Shown: positions 1 through 7,428, numbered from the stretch's first letter. The stretch is 7,461 nt of DNA from UBA9630 sp037137555 (GCA_037137555.1 JBAXKA010000047.1:1-7461); one strand, 5' to 3'. Notes: generated by a model not told the origin, from the letters alone. Made by a program: numbers and translations.

Positions 1-686
1 TCATCTTCTTTTTTTTCAAAATTAGAATTGATTATTTCGAGATAACTGCCAATAGTTTTTTCACTGCTGTCATATTCGATACCCACATCTGCATAATCAT
101 TATTATTGAAACGACAATTTTCTAAATGTACTTTTCCGCTGGTATATCTAAGCGCTGCATTTCCGTCGTTGAAAGCACGAGCGGATGGAATAATGGTTTG
201 CAAAAAACCCAGAGTTCCGTCTTCCTCATCAATATATCCACCACCAGATATTTCAACATATCGCAGAAAAGAAGGTTCTGCCATGGGAAAATCGTCCCAA
301 GAAATGCTATCAAAACTAATTAGATATTTATCACTTTGAGAAACAGCGGAAATTTTGATTGGTTCATCTTGTGTTCCATTGGCGATCACTCTTCCACCAA
401 AAATATCCAAATAGCCGATTGAATTATTGATCTCATTTTTTCCAAATTTTATTTGAGCACCTTTTTCGATGGTTAGTGTTACTCCTTCGTAAACAGTAAC
501 CTGCTTGTTAAAAGTTAGATTGTCATCTTTATGCCAAGTGGTATCAACATTGATATCAAGTTGCGTTGGGTATTCTTCATTTTGATAAATAACTTCTTCG
601 GCTTTGACTGGGAAAAAATGGCAACAAGAAAAGATAAAAAGAAAATTGATAAATAATATGATTTTATTTATTTTTTGTTTTGACAT
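1..686 (-). CDS. Exported parallel beta-helix protein, C-terminus beyond window (partial)
   Basis: An open frame runs from ATG at 686 to the left edge without a stop, giving 228 codons and two extra bases. The N-terminus is a signal peptide: KQKINK, a hydrophobic stretch at about residues 9-26, then a signal peptidase I-like site VKA/EE after residue 29. The Cys pair at 21-22 (FSCC) is a poor lipobox, so a lipoprotein is less likely. Residues 45-120 carry turns typical of a right-handed beta-helix (GVTLTIEKGAQIKF, then YLDIFGGRVIANGT), followed by further rungs around VEISGGG (144-150) and VHLENCRFNNND. The order matches the N-terminal 200 residues of the upstream 847-residue protein (GATLVIKKGVTVRF; ADISGGG; IHDNN), so the two are paralogues. 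No SD is seen before the ATG. Whether a hydrolase domain follows, as in the neighbour, cannot be seen. Function is unknown; a cell-surface or carbohydrate/lipid-related role is inferred. Confidence 0.85.
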   Translation of the reverse strand, partial: MSKQKINKIILFINFLFIFSCCHFFPVKAEEVIYQNEEYPTQLDINVDTTWHKDDNLTFNKQVTVYEGVTLTIEKGAQIKFGKNEINNSIGYLDIFGGRVIANGTQDEPIKISAVSQSDKYLISFDSISWDDFPMAEPSFLRYVEISGGGYIDEEDGTLGFLQTIIPSARAFNDGNAALRYTSGKVHLENCRFNNNDYADVGIEYDSSEKTIGSYLEIINSNFEKKED

Positions 687-702
687 GTTTAAGTGTTAAA
701 TG

Positions 703-734
703 ATTACGCACTAAAAAAATTAAACCTGCATAAT
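703..734 (-). other. Possible leader hairpin upstream of the partial beta-helix gene
   Basis: In the minus-strand transcript, ATTATGCA (734-727) can pair with TGCGTAAT (710-703) over eight base pairs, one a U-G wobble, around a 16-nt loop. No U-tract follows the stem, so it is not a classical terminator. It lies 17 nt before the start codon. It could influence mRNA stability or translation, or be chance: the stem is short and the loop is long. Confidence 0.25.
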
Positions 735-747
735 TTCTATCTCTATC

Positions 748-776
748 ATTCTAGCACAAAATCAAACAAACCAAAA
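748..776 (-). promoter_or_regulatory. Candidate extended -10 promoter for the partial beta-helix gene
   Basis: Reading the minus strand, TGCTAGAAT occupies 756-748: an extended TGn followed by TAGAAT, one mismatch from TATAAT. The matching -35 is poor (TTTTGG at 776-771 with a 17-nt spacer), which extended -10 promoters tolerate. Transcription would begin near 741, leaving a leader of about 55 nt before the ATG at 686. The element overlaps the stop codon of the upstream gene at 764-762. In AT-rich DNA such a match can arise by chance, and read-through from upstream is an alternative. Confidence 0.35.
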
Positions 777-3305
777 CTTTTTTCGTCTCACTAAAAACCA
801 ACTCACACCACCGCCAATAATTATTCCTAAAATTATCCAAAATTTATTTAAATTATTTCTTGTCTTTGTTTCCGCACCAGATACTTCTGATACTTCCGAC
901 ACTTTAGCAAGTTTCTGATCTGACCTGCTGGCATCAGCAAAAATATTATTAGCATTTTTCAAGGGATTATCTAAATTCGGATCAATCGATTGCCGATTGT
1001 CTTTTGCCAAAAAAGTTTCAACAGCATTTGATTTAGTTTTTGTTTTTTTATTATTATTGTTATCAGAATTAGATTTATGTTTAGTGTTGTCATTATCGCT
1101 ATTATTGGAAATACTATTTGCCGTTGTTGTGGTTGTTGTTGTAGCAATTTTATTTTTATCTTCTACTATATCACCATTCACAATCGCATTTACTGTTTCT
1201 GTTCCACCGGAAGTTGCTGTGCCTGTAAATGTCGCTAGTGATTCTTTGGCTGATTGTGCCGAGTCATCCGCTTCGGAAATTTTTGCTACTTCTATTTTAT
1301 ACTCACCACTACCAGTTCCTTTGCTGGTTATTTTATATTCTCCATCAATTGGATTAGGAATAGTAATAAATTCATTTTCCGTATCATAGCCGGAATAGAA
1401 AGCGCCGGAAATTTCATTGAAAGTTTGCCCGGCATGTTCAAAGTCTCTGCCCATTTTTTTGCCATTGGGATCGATGAGTTGGATGTCGATGGGGGAAAAA
1501 ACGGAAACAATAAAAATATTTTTCACCAAAGAATCTCGCACTTCTTGCTTTGGTCTTTTTCCCGTTAGCAATTCCAAAATATCTTTTTGTGCATCCGTGG
1601 GAAGATTTGTATGACCAGAATTAATCACAATTTTTTCATCTTCAGAAATATTCACACTTTCCGCAGAGAAAAGTGGAACGGTGCGATCACCACTATTTTT
1701 TATCAACCCCCTATCACCTATTATAACCTCAAATCCATGTGGATAGCCATGCTTCCACATTTTTCCTAAATCTGATTCGATCACTTTATAACCGGAAATA
1801 GTTGAGTTGTCATTTTCCACTTTGCCAATAATTTTATCAAACTCAATGTTATTTAATTTAACTTTTTCATCAACACTGTTGAGATTTTCCAAAAATTCAT
1901 TTCTGGGATAACCGGCAAAATAGGTTTTGTATTTATTTCCGTTTTCCACTGCTTGTAAATAATCATAAACAGGCAATAATTCTTGCAACGAGGCGATTGG
2001 TCGTTGGTGAATATAATCAAAAATATCGGCGTAATTTCCTTCGTGGGCTTCTTGACCAAGCACTCGCTTAGCATAAATATCCGCCATACCCCAAAACCAA
2101 CCATCGCCGTCCCATTTTAAATAGGCTTCGGGCGAACCAAGATGCGGAGTGCCAAGCGTAATTAATTGATCGACATCATTAGCATAATCATCTGACTCAA
2201 TATATTCTCGTGCCAAAAGTCCGCCCATCGAATGTGCCACAATATCTACTTTGGGCCAATTATTTTTGGTTTTAATTTCTTGAATTTTGATTTTTAGCAG
2301 TTTGGCATTTTCCACATTACTATCCCGCCATTCATAGGGAAATTTAAATAAATCTTTTTCTGGCACATAACCATTATTAGCAAACTCGCTATATAAATTA
2401 TCATACACATGCAGTGTTTGTTCCAATTGCCATTGGCCATCTTTTTTTTGCGAACCTAAAATTCCTGGAATAATAATCACAGGGTCTTGAAATTTTTCTT
2501 CTGTCAGCCAATTGGAAAAATTAATATTTTCATTCAAGCTTTGCGGTCTTTCATCTTCATCGTTAATCCATTTTTCTGGTCCAGTATTTTTTCCCCACCA
2601 ATTATATCTAAAATCAGGCAAAATTCCATCTTGCGTATTATTGCAAACTACTTCACCCAAAGCGTTATCGGAAAAAGCGGTTCTGTTGACTGTCAAATCT
2701 GCTCCATATTTCGGATTAGCTGTGATGCCCATATTATTATCATGAATGCGACTACTGGAAATTTTCAGCTTAGCATCATCTCCCAAACTAACTACTCCAG
2801 TTGGACTCGCTGCATATGCCGTATTGATAAATGGATTATACATCATATAGATTGGATACCTTCCGCCCCCGCTAATATCTGCATTCATAATATTCGCCTC
2901 TCCATTATTAGCAATTATAATTGAATAGGAATATTGAGAGCTGGCAAAATCTTCCGCTCGCTTAAACACCACTGGATTTTTTAATGTGCCTTTGACAAAT
3001 AACTTTCCCAAAACATTAATCGATACCCCCCTGCTAAATCTCACGGTTACACCTTTTTTAATCACCAATGTAGCTCCCATATTAATAGTTAACGATTCAG
3101 ATATGAGCATGTCTGTATTCCATTCTTTGTAACTATACATATTTTGCTCAGTATCTTCCCATACTGGCCATTCCCAGCAATCATCTTCTTCACTACATTC
3201 TTCTTCGCCCAAAACTACTGATTGCAAAAAAGCAATTGGGGCTAAATTAAAACTGATAACCAATAAAAAAACCGCTAGCGTTTTTTTAAGTTTTTTTGTT
3301 TTCAT
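762..3305 (-). CDS. Surface-anchored beta-helix / LCAT-like alpha/beta hydrolase (lipase or acyltransferase)
   Basis: An 847-residue exported, membrane-anchored protein. The signal peptide is KTKKLKK, then a hydrophobic core at 9-31, with likely cleavage near VLG/EEE. An acidic loop with C37 and C43 follows. Residues about 65-245 form a right-handed parallel beta-helix, ending in NWWGKNTGP, a common end motif of such repeats. Residues about 272-590 are an alpha/beta hydrolase of the LCAT/lipase type: oxyanion-loop PGILGS (280-285), nucleophile AHSMGG with Ser359, LGTPHLGSP (384-392), probable acid Asp540 in GDRTVP, and probable His565 in NSGHT. Residues about 593-675 look like a small beta domain. 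A Thr/Asn/Asp/Lys-rich linker then leads to a membrane helix at 822-839 and the basic tail RRKK; no LPxTG is present. The likely reaction is hydrolysis or transfer of an acyl ester outside the cell; the substrate is unknown. The start overlaps the upstream small gene by 20 nt, suggesting translational coupling. The gene ends in TGA. Confidence 0.9.
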   Translation of the reverse strand: MKTKKLKKTLAVFLLVISFNLAPIAFLQSVVLGEEECSEEDDCWEWPVWEDTEQNMYSYKEWNTDMLISESLTINMGATLVIKKGVTVRFSRGVSINVLGKLFVKGTLKNPVVFKRAEDFASSQYSYSIIIANNGEANIMNADISGGGRYPIYMMYNPFINTAYAASPTGVVSLGDDAKLKISSSRIHDNNMGITANPKYGADLTVNRTAFSDNALGEVVCNNTQDGILPDFRYNWWGKNTGPEKWINDEDERPQSLNENINFSNWLTEEKFQDPVIIIPGILGSQKKDGQWQLEQTLHVYDNLYSEFANNGYVPEKDLFKFPYEWRDSNVENAKLLKIKIQEIKTKNNWPKVDIVAHSMGGLLAREYIESDDYANDVDQLITLGTPHLGSPEAYLKWDGDGWFWGMADIYAKRVLGQEAHEGNYADIFDYIHQRPIASLQELLPVYDYLQAVENGNKYKTYFAGYPRNEFLENLNSVDEKVKLNNIEFDKIIGKVENDNSTISGYKVIESDLGKMWKHGYPHGFEVIIGDRGLIKNSGDRTVPLFSAESVNISEDEKIVINSGHTNLPTDAQKDILELLTGKRPKQEVRDSLVKNIFIVSVFSPIDIQLIDPNGKKMGRDFEHAGQTFNEISGAFYSGYDTENEFITIPNPIDGEYKITSKGTGSGEYKIEVAKISEADDSAQSAKESLATFTGTATSGGTETVNAIVNGDIVEDKNKIATTTTTTTANSISNNSDNDNTKHKSNSDNNNNKKTKTKSNAVETFLAKDNRQSIDPNLDNPLKNANNIFADASRSDQKLAKVSEVSEVSGAETKTRNNLNKFWIILGIIIGGGVSWFLVRRKKFWFV
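1032..1142 (-). repeat. Low-complexity linker-coding tract (Thr run plus Asn/Asp/Lys/Ser-rich)
   Basis: Within the hydrolase gene, 1142-1122 encodes seven consecutive Thr codons (ACA x3, ACC, ACA x2, ACG), followed down to about 1032 by codons for a stretch made almost entirely of Asn, Ser, Asp, Lys and Thr. At protein level this is residues 722-758, part of a flexible stalk between the beta-rich domain and the membrane anchor. A further short duplication encodes SEVSEVS at residues 803-809. The tract is not a perfect microsatellite, because codons vary, but a change of three bases would be tolerated in such a linker. Confidence 0.7.
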
Positions 3306-3588
3306 TTTTATTTTTATTTGAAAAGTAATTGATTAGTAAATAAATATTTAGAACAGGCCAAACAAGCAAAGAAAGATATTGCAACCACTTTAAATCATAC
3401 GACTCAAACATAAAAGATCCAATATTCACCAAAAAACTTAAATTGCCCAAAAGGGAAAAAACTAACAGTGCCAAAAATCTTTTTTTGGTGATTGCCCAAA
3501 TAATACCAGCAACCAAAAAAGCTAAACTAAACAAAATCAAGCTGACACTTAAATCAAAACTTGGATTAGAAAACATATTTTTTTTCAT
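3286..3588 (-). CDS. Small three-helix membrane protein, unknown function
   Basis: A 100-residue hydrophobic protein with no family that I recognise. Predicted membrane helices lie at about residues 13-33, 37-60 and 68-88, with basic KK and R between the first two and a hydrophilic Asn/Lys-rich tail (NKNKNENKKT). The ATG at 3588 is chosen over an in-frame TTG at 3603 because GGAGGTG (3599-3593) lies between them, correctly spaced for the ATG and incompatible with the TTG. The gene ends in TAA 20 nt inside the start of the 847-residue hydrolase gene, so the two are very likely co-transcribed and translationally coupled. It starts 69 nt after the restriction-enzyme gene, with no obvious terminator between. 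It may assist or shield the hydrolase, but only the coupling supports that. Confidence 0.75.
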   Translation of the reverse strand: MKKNMFSNPSFDLSVSLILFSLAFLVAGIIWAITKKRFLALLVFSLLGNLSFLVNIGSFMFESYDLKWLQYLSLLVWPVLNIYLLINYFSNKNKNENKKT

Positions 3589-3592
3589 CCCC

Positions 3593-3599
3593 CACCTCC
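3593..3599 (-). promoter_or_regulatory. Strong ribosome binding site fixing the start of the small membrane protein
   Basis: GGAGGTG on the minus strand, with six bases between GGAGG and the ATG at 3588. It is the only near-perfect Shine-Dalgarno in the window; the other three genes have A/T-rich leaders with no recognisable site. It decides the start codon of the small gene and probably loads ribosomes for the overlapping hydrolase gene as well. Confidence 0.75.
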
Positions 3600-3657
3600 G
3601 CAAAAATTTTGTGCGAATGTGACGAATTTTTAATTTTTAAACTTTGCTGAATTTAAT

Positions 3658-6600
3658 TTATAAATACTTTTTCAAAACAGCTTTCTTTCGATTGCCCGCT
3701 TCCCGCAATTCACACTCAAGCACAGATATTTGATTTTCAATTTCAAAAATCTGCGCAACAATTATTTGTTGTTCGTCTAATGTCAATAGTGGTAACTTTA
3801 TATTTTTTATAGTTTCTAAAGAAAGCTCGATTTGACCACTTTGCCCAAGTGCCATCGCCTCAATAGTTTTAAATCCCAAACCGCAAAGACAGTATAAGAT
3901 ATAATCAGGTAATGCTTTTTCTTGATCTAGTCTCAGAATTGTTATGTGACTATCCGCTACATAATTTCCCTCTAAATTAAACATCGTGACTCTTCCTGCC
4001 GTTCCAACGCCAGTTGAATTAATTAAGATATCTCCCATTTCAAGCTTTCTCTCATCCAAAACAAACGCATTGCTCACGAAATGTTTTTGAGAAAAATCAA
4101 ATTCCCTGAACCCTCTCGCTTGTCCTGACTTAATAATTTGAACGCTTGAATCTCCATATTTTGGAGACTTCCCTCTTTTTAACAAAGTAGCAATATTCTC
4201 TAGCTTTTCTAGATTCTTATTTTTTGGCAATAATTTACTAATACTTTTTTTCAAACTCTCAATCTCCCGCTTATTCTTTTTTTCATTTTTCTCTATCTTC
4301 TCAATCTCCGCCACAATTTTTTCCTGAACATCTTTTGGTGGGAGTGGGATTTCAATACTTTCGAGCTGTTCGGTGCTAATATTTTGTTGTGCCAATCCTT
4401 TTGCTAAAAACACAGCTTTATTTTCAAAATATTCAGTATTTAAAATTACAAACAGAAAATCTTTTAACACTTCACTACTAACTATTTCAACTTTTCCAAC
4501 TCTCTGATTAAGCAATGCTGGCAAATGTTCATTTTTGGCGATTCCAACTCTACCTGGATTTCCTGTCATCGAAATTAAAATATCACCACTTTTTAAAATA
4601 AAATTATTAAACTCATCACTTCTGTCTTCGGCTATGAATACTGGCGAACTATTATTTATAAATCCTTTTTGAACATTTTTTATTCTTATCACACTCAATC
4701 CATTATCAACATACTCCTGACTTTTAAAAGCAAATCCATTTTTTATACTAGCAACATCACCAAGTCTTACTATTTCCCAATTACTTTCAATTTTTATCTT
4801 TTTTTTTACATTCAAGGAGATGGTTTTTTCAAAATCGATGCGATCGAACGACAGCATATCGATTAAATCATGACGCGAAATATTTTCTTGCAAACTTTCA
4901 TCAATAGGGCAATCAAAATCTCCTTCCAGTGCTTTGAGAATATAGGTGCTGGCTTTTTTGGGATTATCAAAAACTTCCACATCAAAAAGTTGCGTGCATT
5001 GATCGATGGTCTTGCCTCTTTGAATTGGATGAATTCCCTCGCTACCTCGACGATTGGAAAATTCATAGCCCAAAAATCTTTTTTCGGCTTCTTTTTCTCC
5101 ACTTTTGACCAACACCACTTTTTGCTTATATGTCATTATAAAATAAAATATTTTTTCTATTTCTTTTTCCCGCACAATTTCCCAAAATTCTCTTTCGTCT
5201 TTTGCTTTTATTTTCTTTTTATACTCCACAAAAATTTCATGCTTCAAGATTGTTTCATTTGGCTTTTTTTGTGCCAGAGTTAAATAATCTGCGAAAGAAA
5301 TGCCTTCCCAAACATGCTTTATAAATTTGCTCACCGGTTTTTCAATTCCCGCTAGAGTTACTTCTCGTAAGTTAGTGAAAAATTCCGCCACATCTATTTT
5401 AAGATTGGCATTATTAGCATTATCTTTTCTTCTCAAAAATAAAGTTACGGTGTTTGTTCCGGTTGCCATAAAAGTATTGCTACCCAATTCCACGATGGCA
5501 ATAATTTCAAAATTTTCAAAAATAATTTCTCTTGTTTTTGTATAGATGCCAGTATTGCTTAGCATCGAGCTGGGCAAAACAAGAGCAGCAATTCCGCCCA
5601 CTTTCAAAAGTTGCTTAGCTCTTTCGATGAATAAACATTCTATTTCAGAACTATTGTCAGTTAAGTTTTTGAATAAAGCAAAATCTTCCGCCGCATTATT
5701 ATTTTTTATGTCGGCTTTAAATGCACTGACGGAATAAGGTGGATTGGAAATGACAAAAGAAAATTTAGCCTTTTGCGGATCGTCAACATTTTCCTTGAGT
5801 AATCCCACAAAACTTTTTGACGACTTAAAATTATCCAAACCATCGCCATGCATAATTTGTGCCAGGCCATCACCATAAAAATAGCAACCGACTTTAGCAA
5901 CTTTTACTAGGCGATAATCTTTTTCCACGCCAAAAACATATCTTGCCGCCCAAGCATAAGGATTAACTTTCCAAGCTTCAACTGTTTTAATTGCTTCGGG
6001 ATAATATGTGGCTGGATCAATTTTGTTAATGATATCTTGATATTGTTCCATTATTTCAGTAATAAAATGACCACTGCCTGCGGCATAATCAATTACGGCT
6101 GGCAATTTTGACACAGGTTGATTTAATTCCTTTTCAATCATCTGTTTCACGGGCAAAGATTTTATAATAAATCTGGTGATTGGTGGCGGTGTGAAAAATT
6201 GACCGGACTCTTGTTTTAATCCTGTTGTTAAAAGTCGCTCAAAAAAATCACTCAAATGTTGTTGTCTTCTGGGATAACGAATTTGATATCTTTGCAAAAG
6301 TTCCACAACTTCTTTTAAGACTCGTTGATTATCATCAAAAGATTCATCATCCACAACCTCTTTGATCGTAAAAACATTATTAAATTTCAACCACTTTTTC
6401 TTTTTTTCCTGCAACTCTTCTGTGGTTTTATAACTAAAATCTTTATCATCAATGCCTTCTATTTCTTTTCGCAAAAACTCCAACATACCGTCTTTGTATA
6501 GGTTGATCAATCTGATTTGAAAATCAACCGGATTATCCCGTTTTTCTTTCCACTGAAAATCCAACTCATCGCCCTCGCGTTTTTTTTCGTCATAAATCTT

Positions 6601-7368
6601 TGCCAAAAATAAATTGAAAATTTTATTAAACGCATTCGGTTTATCAGAAACAGAATGTTTTCTCAAGATTGACAAAAATTCATGAAAAATAAATCCACTG
6701 TCCGCTTCATTCAAAGGCAACAGTTCTTTTTTTGTTAATAATTTATTTTCAAAATGATACGGCTTCACCCAATCTTCAAAAATACCATTTTGAATAGTTA
6801 GCTTATTCCACCGTCCATAAAAATCTGCCACATTGCCCGCTGTTCGATAGTTGTCTTCTATTTTTATTATTTCCGTTTTAAATTCCAGCTCACCTTCTTT
6901 CAGTTGTGAAGTATAGAGCATTAAATATTGTGTATTTGTATTGTTCTGAAAATAAGTGAAAAGTTGTCCGCCGTCTTTGGCAATATTTTTAAGTTCTTTT
7001 TCAAACTCCTTGCCAAATGTTTTACATTCAATCATTAAAAAGGCCTGTCCTTCTTTTTTTATAAAAATATCCAATCTACCAGAATGTCCATGACCTGAAG
7101 GAAAAGTTTTTTCCAAAATTATGTCTTCTGGCTTATAGCCTTTTTCCAGCAGACGACAAACACATTCAAAAACAACCCAATTTTCTTCTTGTGAAAAATT
7201 CAAAGTTGTTCCACTTTCTGCTTTTATTTTTGTTCCAAAATTAAATTTCTTGGCTTCGAAGTCAACTTCAACAACATAATCAGAACTAGCGAACTTTTTA
7301 TAAAAAATTTCGCTGGCCTTGTCTTTTGGCAAGAAACCTAATTTTTGAACAAACTCTTGATTAGTCAT
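3658..7368 (-). CDS. Single-chain restriction-modification-specificity enzyme (AloI-like Type IIB/IIG)
   Basis: A 1236-residue enzyme expected to methylate adenine in its own target and cut unmodified DNA. Residues about 60-130 hold a PD-(D/E)XK nuclease core: GRLD with Asp100, then IECK with Glu114 and Lys116, resembling type I HsdR N-terminal nuclease domains. A helical connector leads to an HsdM-type N6-adenine methyltransferase: GQFFTP (389-394), SAM-binding motif I DYAAGSG (427-433) and catalytic NPPY (542-545). A segment with GYEFSNRRGSEGIHPI (767-782), typical of fused M-S proteins, links to an HsdS-like part: TRD1 from NWEIVRLGDVA (863) to about 1011, a coiled coil at 1012-1047, TRD2 at about 1053-1200, and a final helix to 1236. 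One chain of this size with two TRDs fits AloI, PpiI and TstI, which recognise split asymmetric sites and cut on both sides. The target cannot be read from sequence. All key motifs look intact and no SD is seen. It stops at TAA and needs no neighbouring M or S gene. Confidence 0.93.
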   Translation of the reverse strand: MTNQEFVQKLGFLPKDKASEIFYKKFASSDYVVEVDFEAKKFNFGTKIKAESGTTLNFSQEENWVVFECVCRLLEKGYKPEDIILEKTFPSGHGHSGRLDIFIKKEGQAFLMIECKTFGKEFEKELKNIAKDGGQLFTYFQNNTNTQYLMLYTSQLKEGELEFKTEIIKIEDNYRTAGNVADFYGRWNKLTIQNGIFEDWVKPYHFENKLLTKKELLPLNEADSGFIFHEFLSILRKHSVSDKPNAFNKIFNLFLAKIYDEKKREGDELDFQWKEKRDNPVDFQIRLINLYKDGMLEFLRKEIEGIDDKDFSYKTTEELQEKKKKWLKFNNVFTIKEVVDDESFDDNQRVLKEVVELLQRYQIRYPRRQQHLSDFFERLLTTGLKQESGQFFTPPPITRFIIKSLPVKQMIEKELNQPVSKLPAVIDYAAGSGHFITEIMEQYQDIINKIDPATYYPEAIKTVEAWKVNPYAWAARYVFGVEKDYRLVKVAKVGCYFYGDGLAQIMHGDGLDNFKSSKSFVGLLKENVDDPQKAKFSFVISNPPYSVSAFKADIKNNNAAEDFALFKNLTDNSSEIECLFIERAKQLLKVGGIAALVLPSSMLSNTGIYTKTREIIFENFEIIAIVELGSNTFMATGTNTVTLFLRRKDNANNANLKIDVAEFFTNLREVTLAGIEKPVSKFIKHVWEGISFADYLTLAQKKPNETILKHEIFVEYKKKIKAKDEREFWEIVREKEIEKIFYFIMTYKQKVVLVKSGEKEAEKRFLGYEFSNRRGSEGIHPIQRGKTIDQCTQLFDVEVFDNPKKASTYILKALEGDFDCPIDESLQENISRHDLIDMLSFDRIDFEKTISLNVKKKIKIESNWEIVRLGDVASIKNGFAFKSQEYVDNGLSVIRIKNVQKGFINNSSPVFIAEDRSDEFNNFILKSGDILISMTGNPGRVGIAKNEHLPALLNQRVGKVEIVSSEVLKDFLFVILNTEYFENKAVFLAKGLAQQNISTEQLESIEIPLPPKDVQEKIVAEIEKIEKNEKKNKREIESLKKSISKLLPKNKNLEKLENIATLLKRGKSPKYGDSSVQIIKSGQARGFREFDFSQKHFVSNAFVLDERKLEMGDILINSTGVGTAGRVTMFNLEGNYVADSHITILRLDQEKALPDYILYCLCGLGFKTIEAMALGQSGQIELSLETIKNIKLPLLTLDEQQIIVAQIFEIENQISVLECELREAGNRKKAVLKKYL

Positions 7369-7385
7369 AACTTTTTTTTAAATAC

Positions 7386-7409
7386 TGATACTATAACATT
7401 ATATTATCA
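7386..7409 (-). promoter_or_regulatory. 24-bp near-palindrome over the -10: candidate operator
   Basis: TGATACTATAA (7386-7396), a 2-nt centre, and TTATATTATCA (7399-7409) form a dyad in which 10 of 11 positions are complementary. It covers the whole candidate -10 of the restriction-modification gene. A dimeric repressor bound here would block transcription. No regulator gene is visible in the window, so the regulator is unknown. AT-rich composition raises the chance of a fortuitous palindrome. Confidence 0.4.
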
Positions 7410-7428
7410 TATTCAAAATATCTGTCAA
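7398..7428 (-). promoter_or_regulatory. Candidate sigma70-type promoter of the restriction-modification gene
   Basis: On the minus strand a perfect TTGACA (7428-7423) is followed, after 19 nt, by a perfect TATAAT (7403-7398). The spacer is two longer than ideal. A second possible -10, TATAGT preceded by TGT, lies just downstream (about 7395-7390). The start codon is at 7368, leaving a leader of roughly 20-25 nt. It is the best promoter match in the window. Confidence 0.55.

Noticed and set aside
106..339. Overlapping short frames on both strands inside the left-edge gene
   Set aside because: The uninterrupted minus-strand frame from 686 to the edge has a signal peptide and beta-helix rungs homologous to its neighbour, which explains this stretch.
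762..764. TGA as a recoded glycine codon (as in some CPR lineages)
   Set aside because: The hydrolase gene ends naturally at this TGA straight after a membrane helix and basic tail. Reading through adds only about 14 residues of no recognisable character, and the other genes are complete without TGA recoding.
997..1389. Plus-strand open frame of 130 codons, strongly hydrophobic and Val-rich
   Set aside because: It lies antisense to the hydrolase gene's low-complexity linker; Thr and Asn/Lys codons read in reverse give Val, Leu and Phe runs. It has no SD and no recognisable domain, and the minus-strand frame is clearly coding.
2487..2924. Plus-strand open frame of 145 codons
   Set aside because: Antisense to the beta-helix part of the hydrolase gene, Ile/Ser-rich with no family features or SD. 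The opposite strand encodes a coherent protein with beta-helix motifs.
3589..3603. TTG at 3603 as start of the small membrane protein
   Set aside because: The Shine-Dalgarno GGAGGTG lies inside the five codons this would add, and is correctly spaced for the ATG at 3588.
3605..3657. Possible terminator between the restriction gene and the small membrane protein gene
   Set aside because: Only A/T-only arms (AAAAATT...AATTTTT) with a long loop can be drawn. There is no GC-rich stem followed by a U-tract.
4870..5283. Plus-strand open frame of 137 codons, Phe-rich
   Set aside because: It is the reverse of Lys/Glu-rich coding sequence in the restriction enzyme (AAA/GAA read as TTT/TTC). No independent support.
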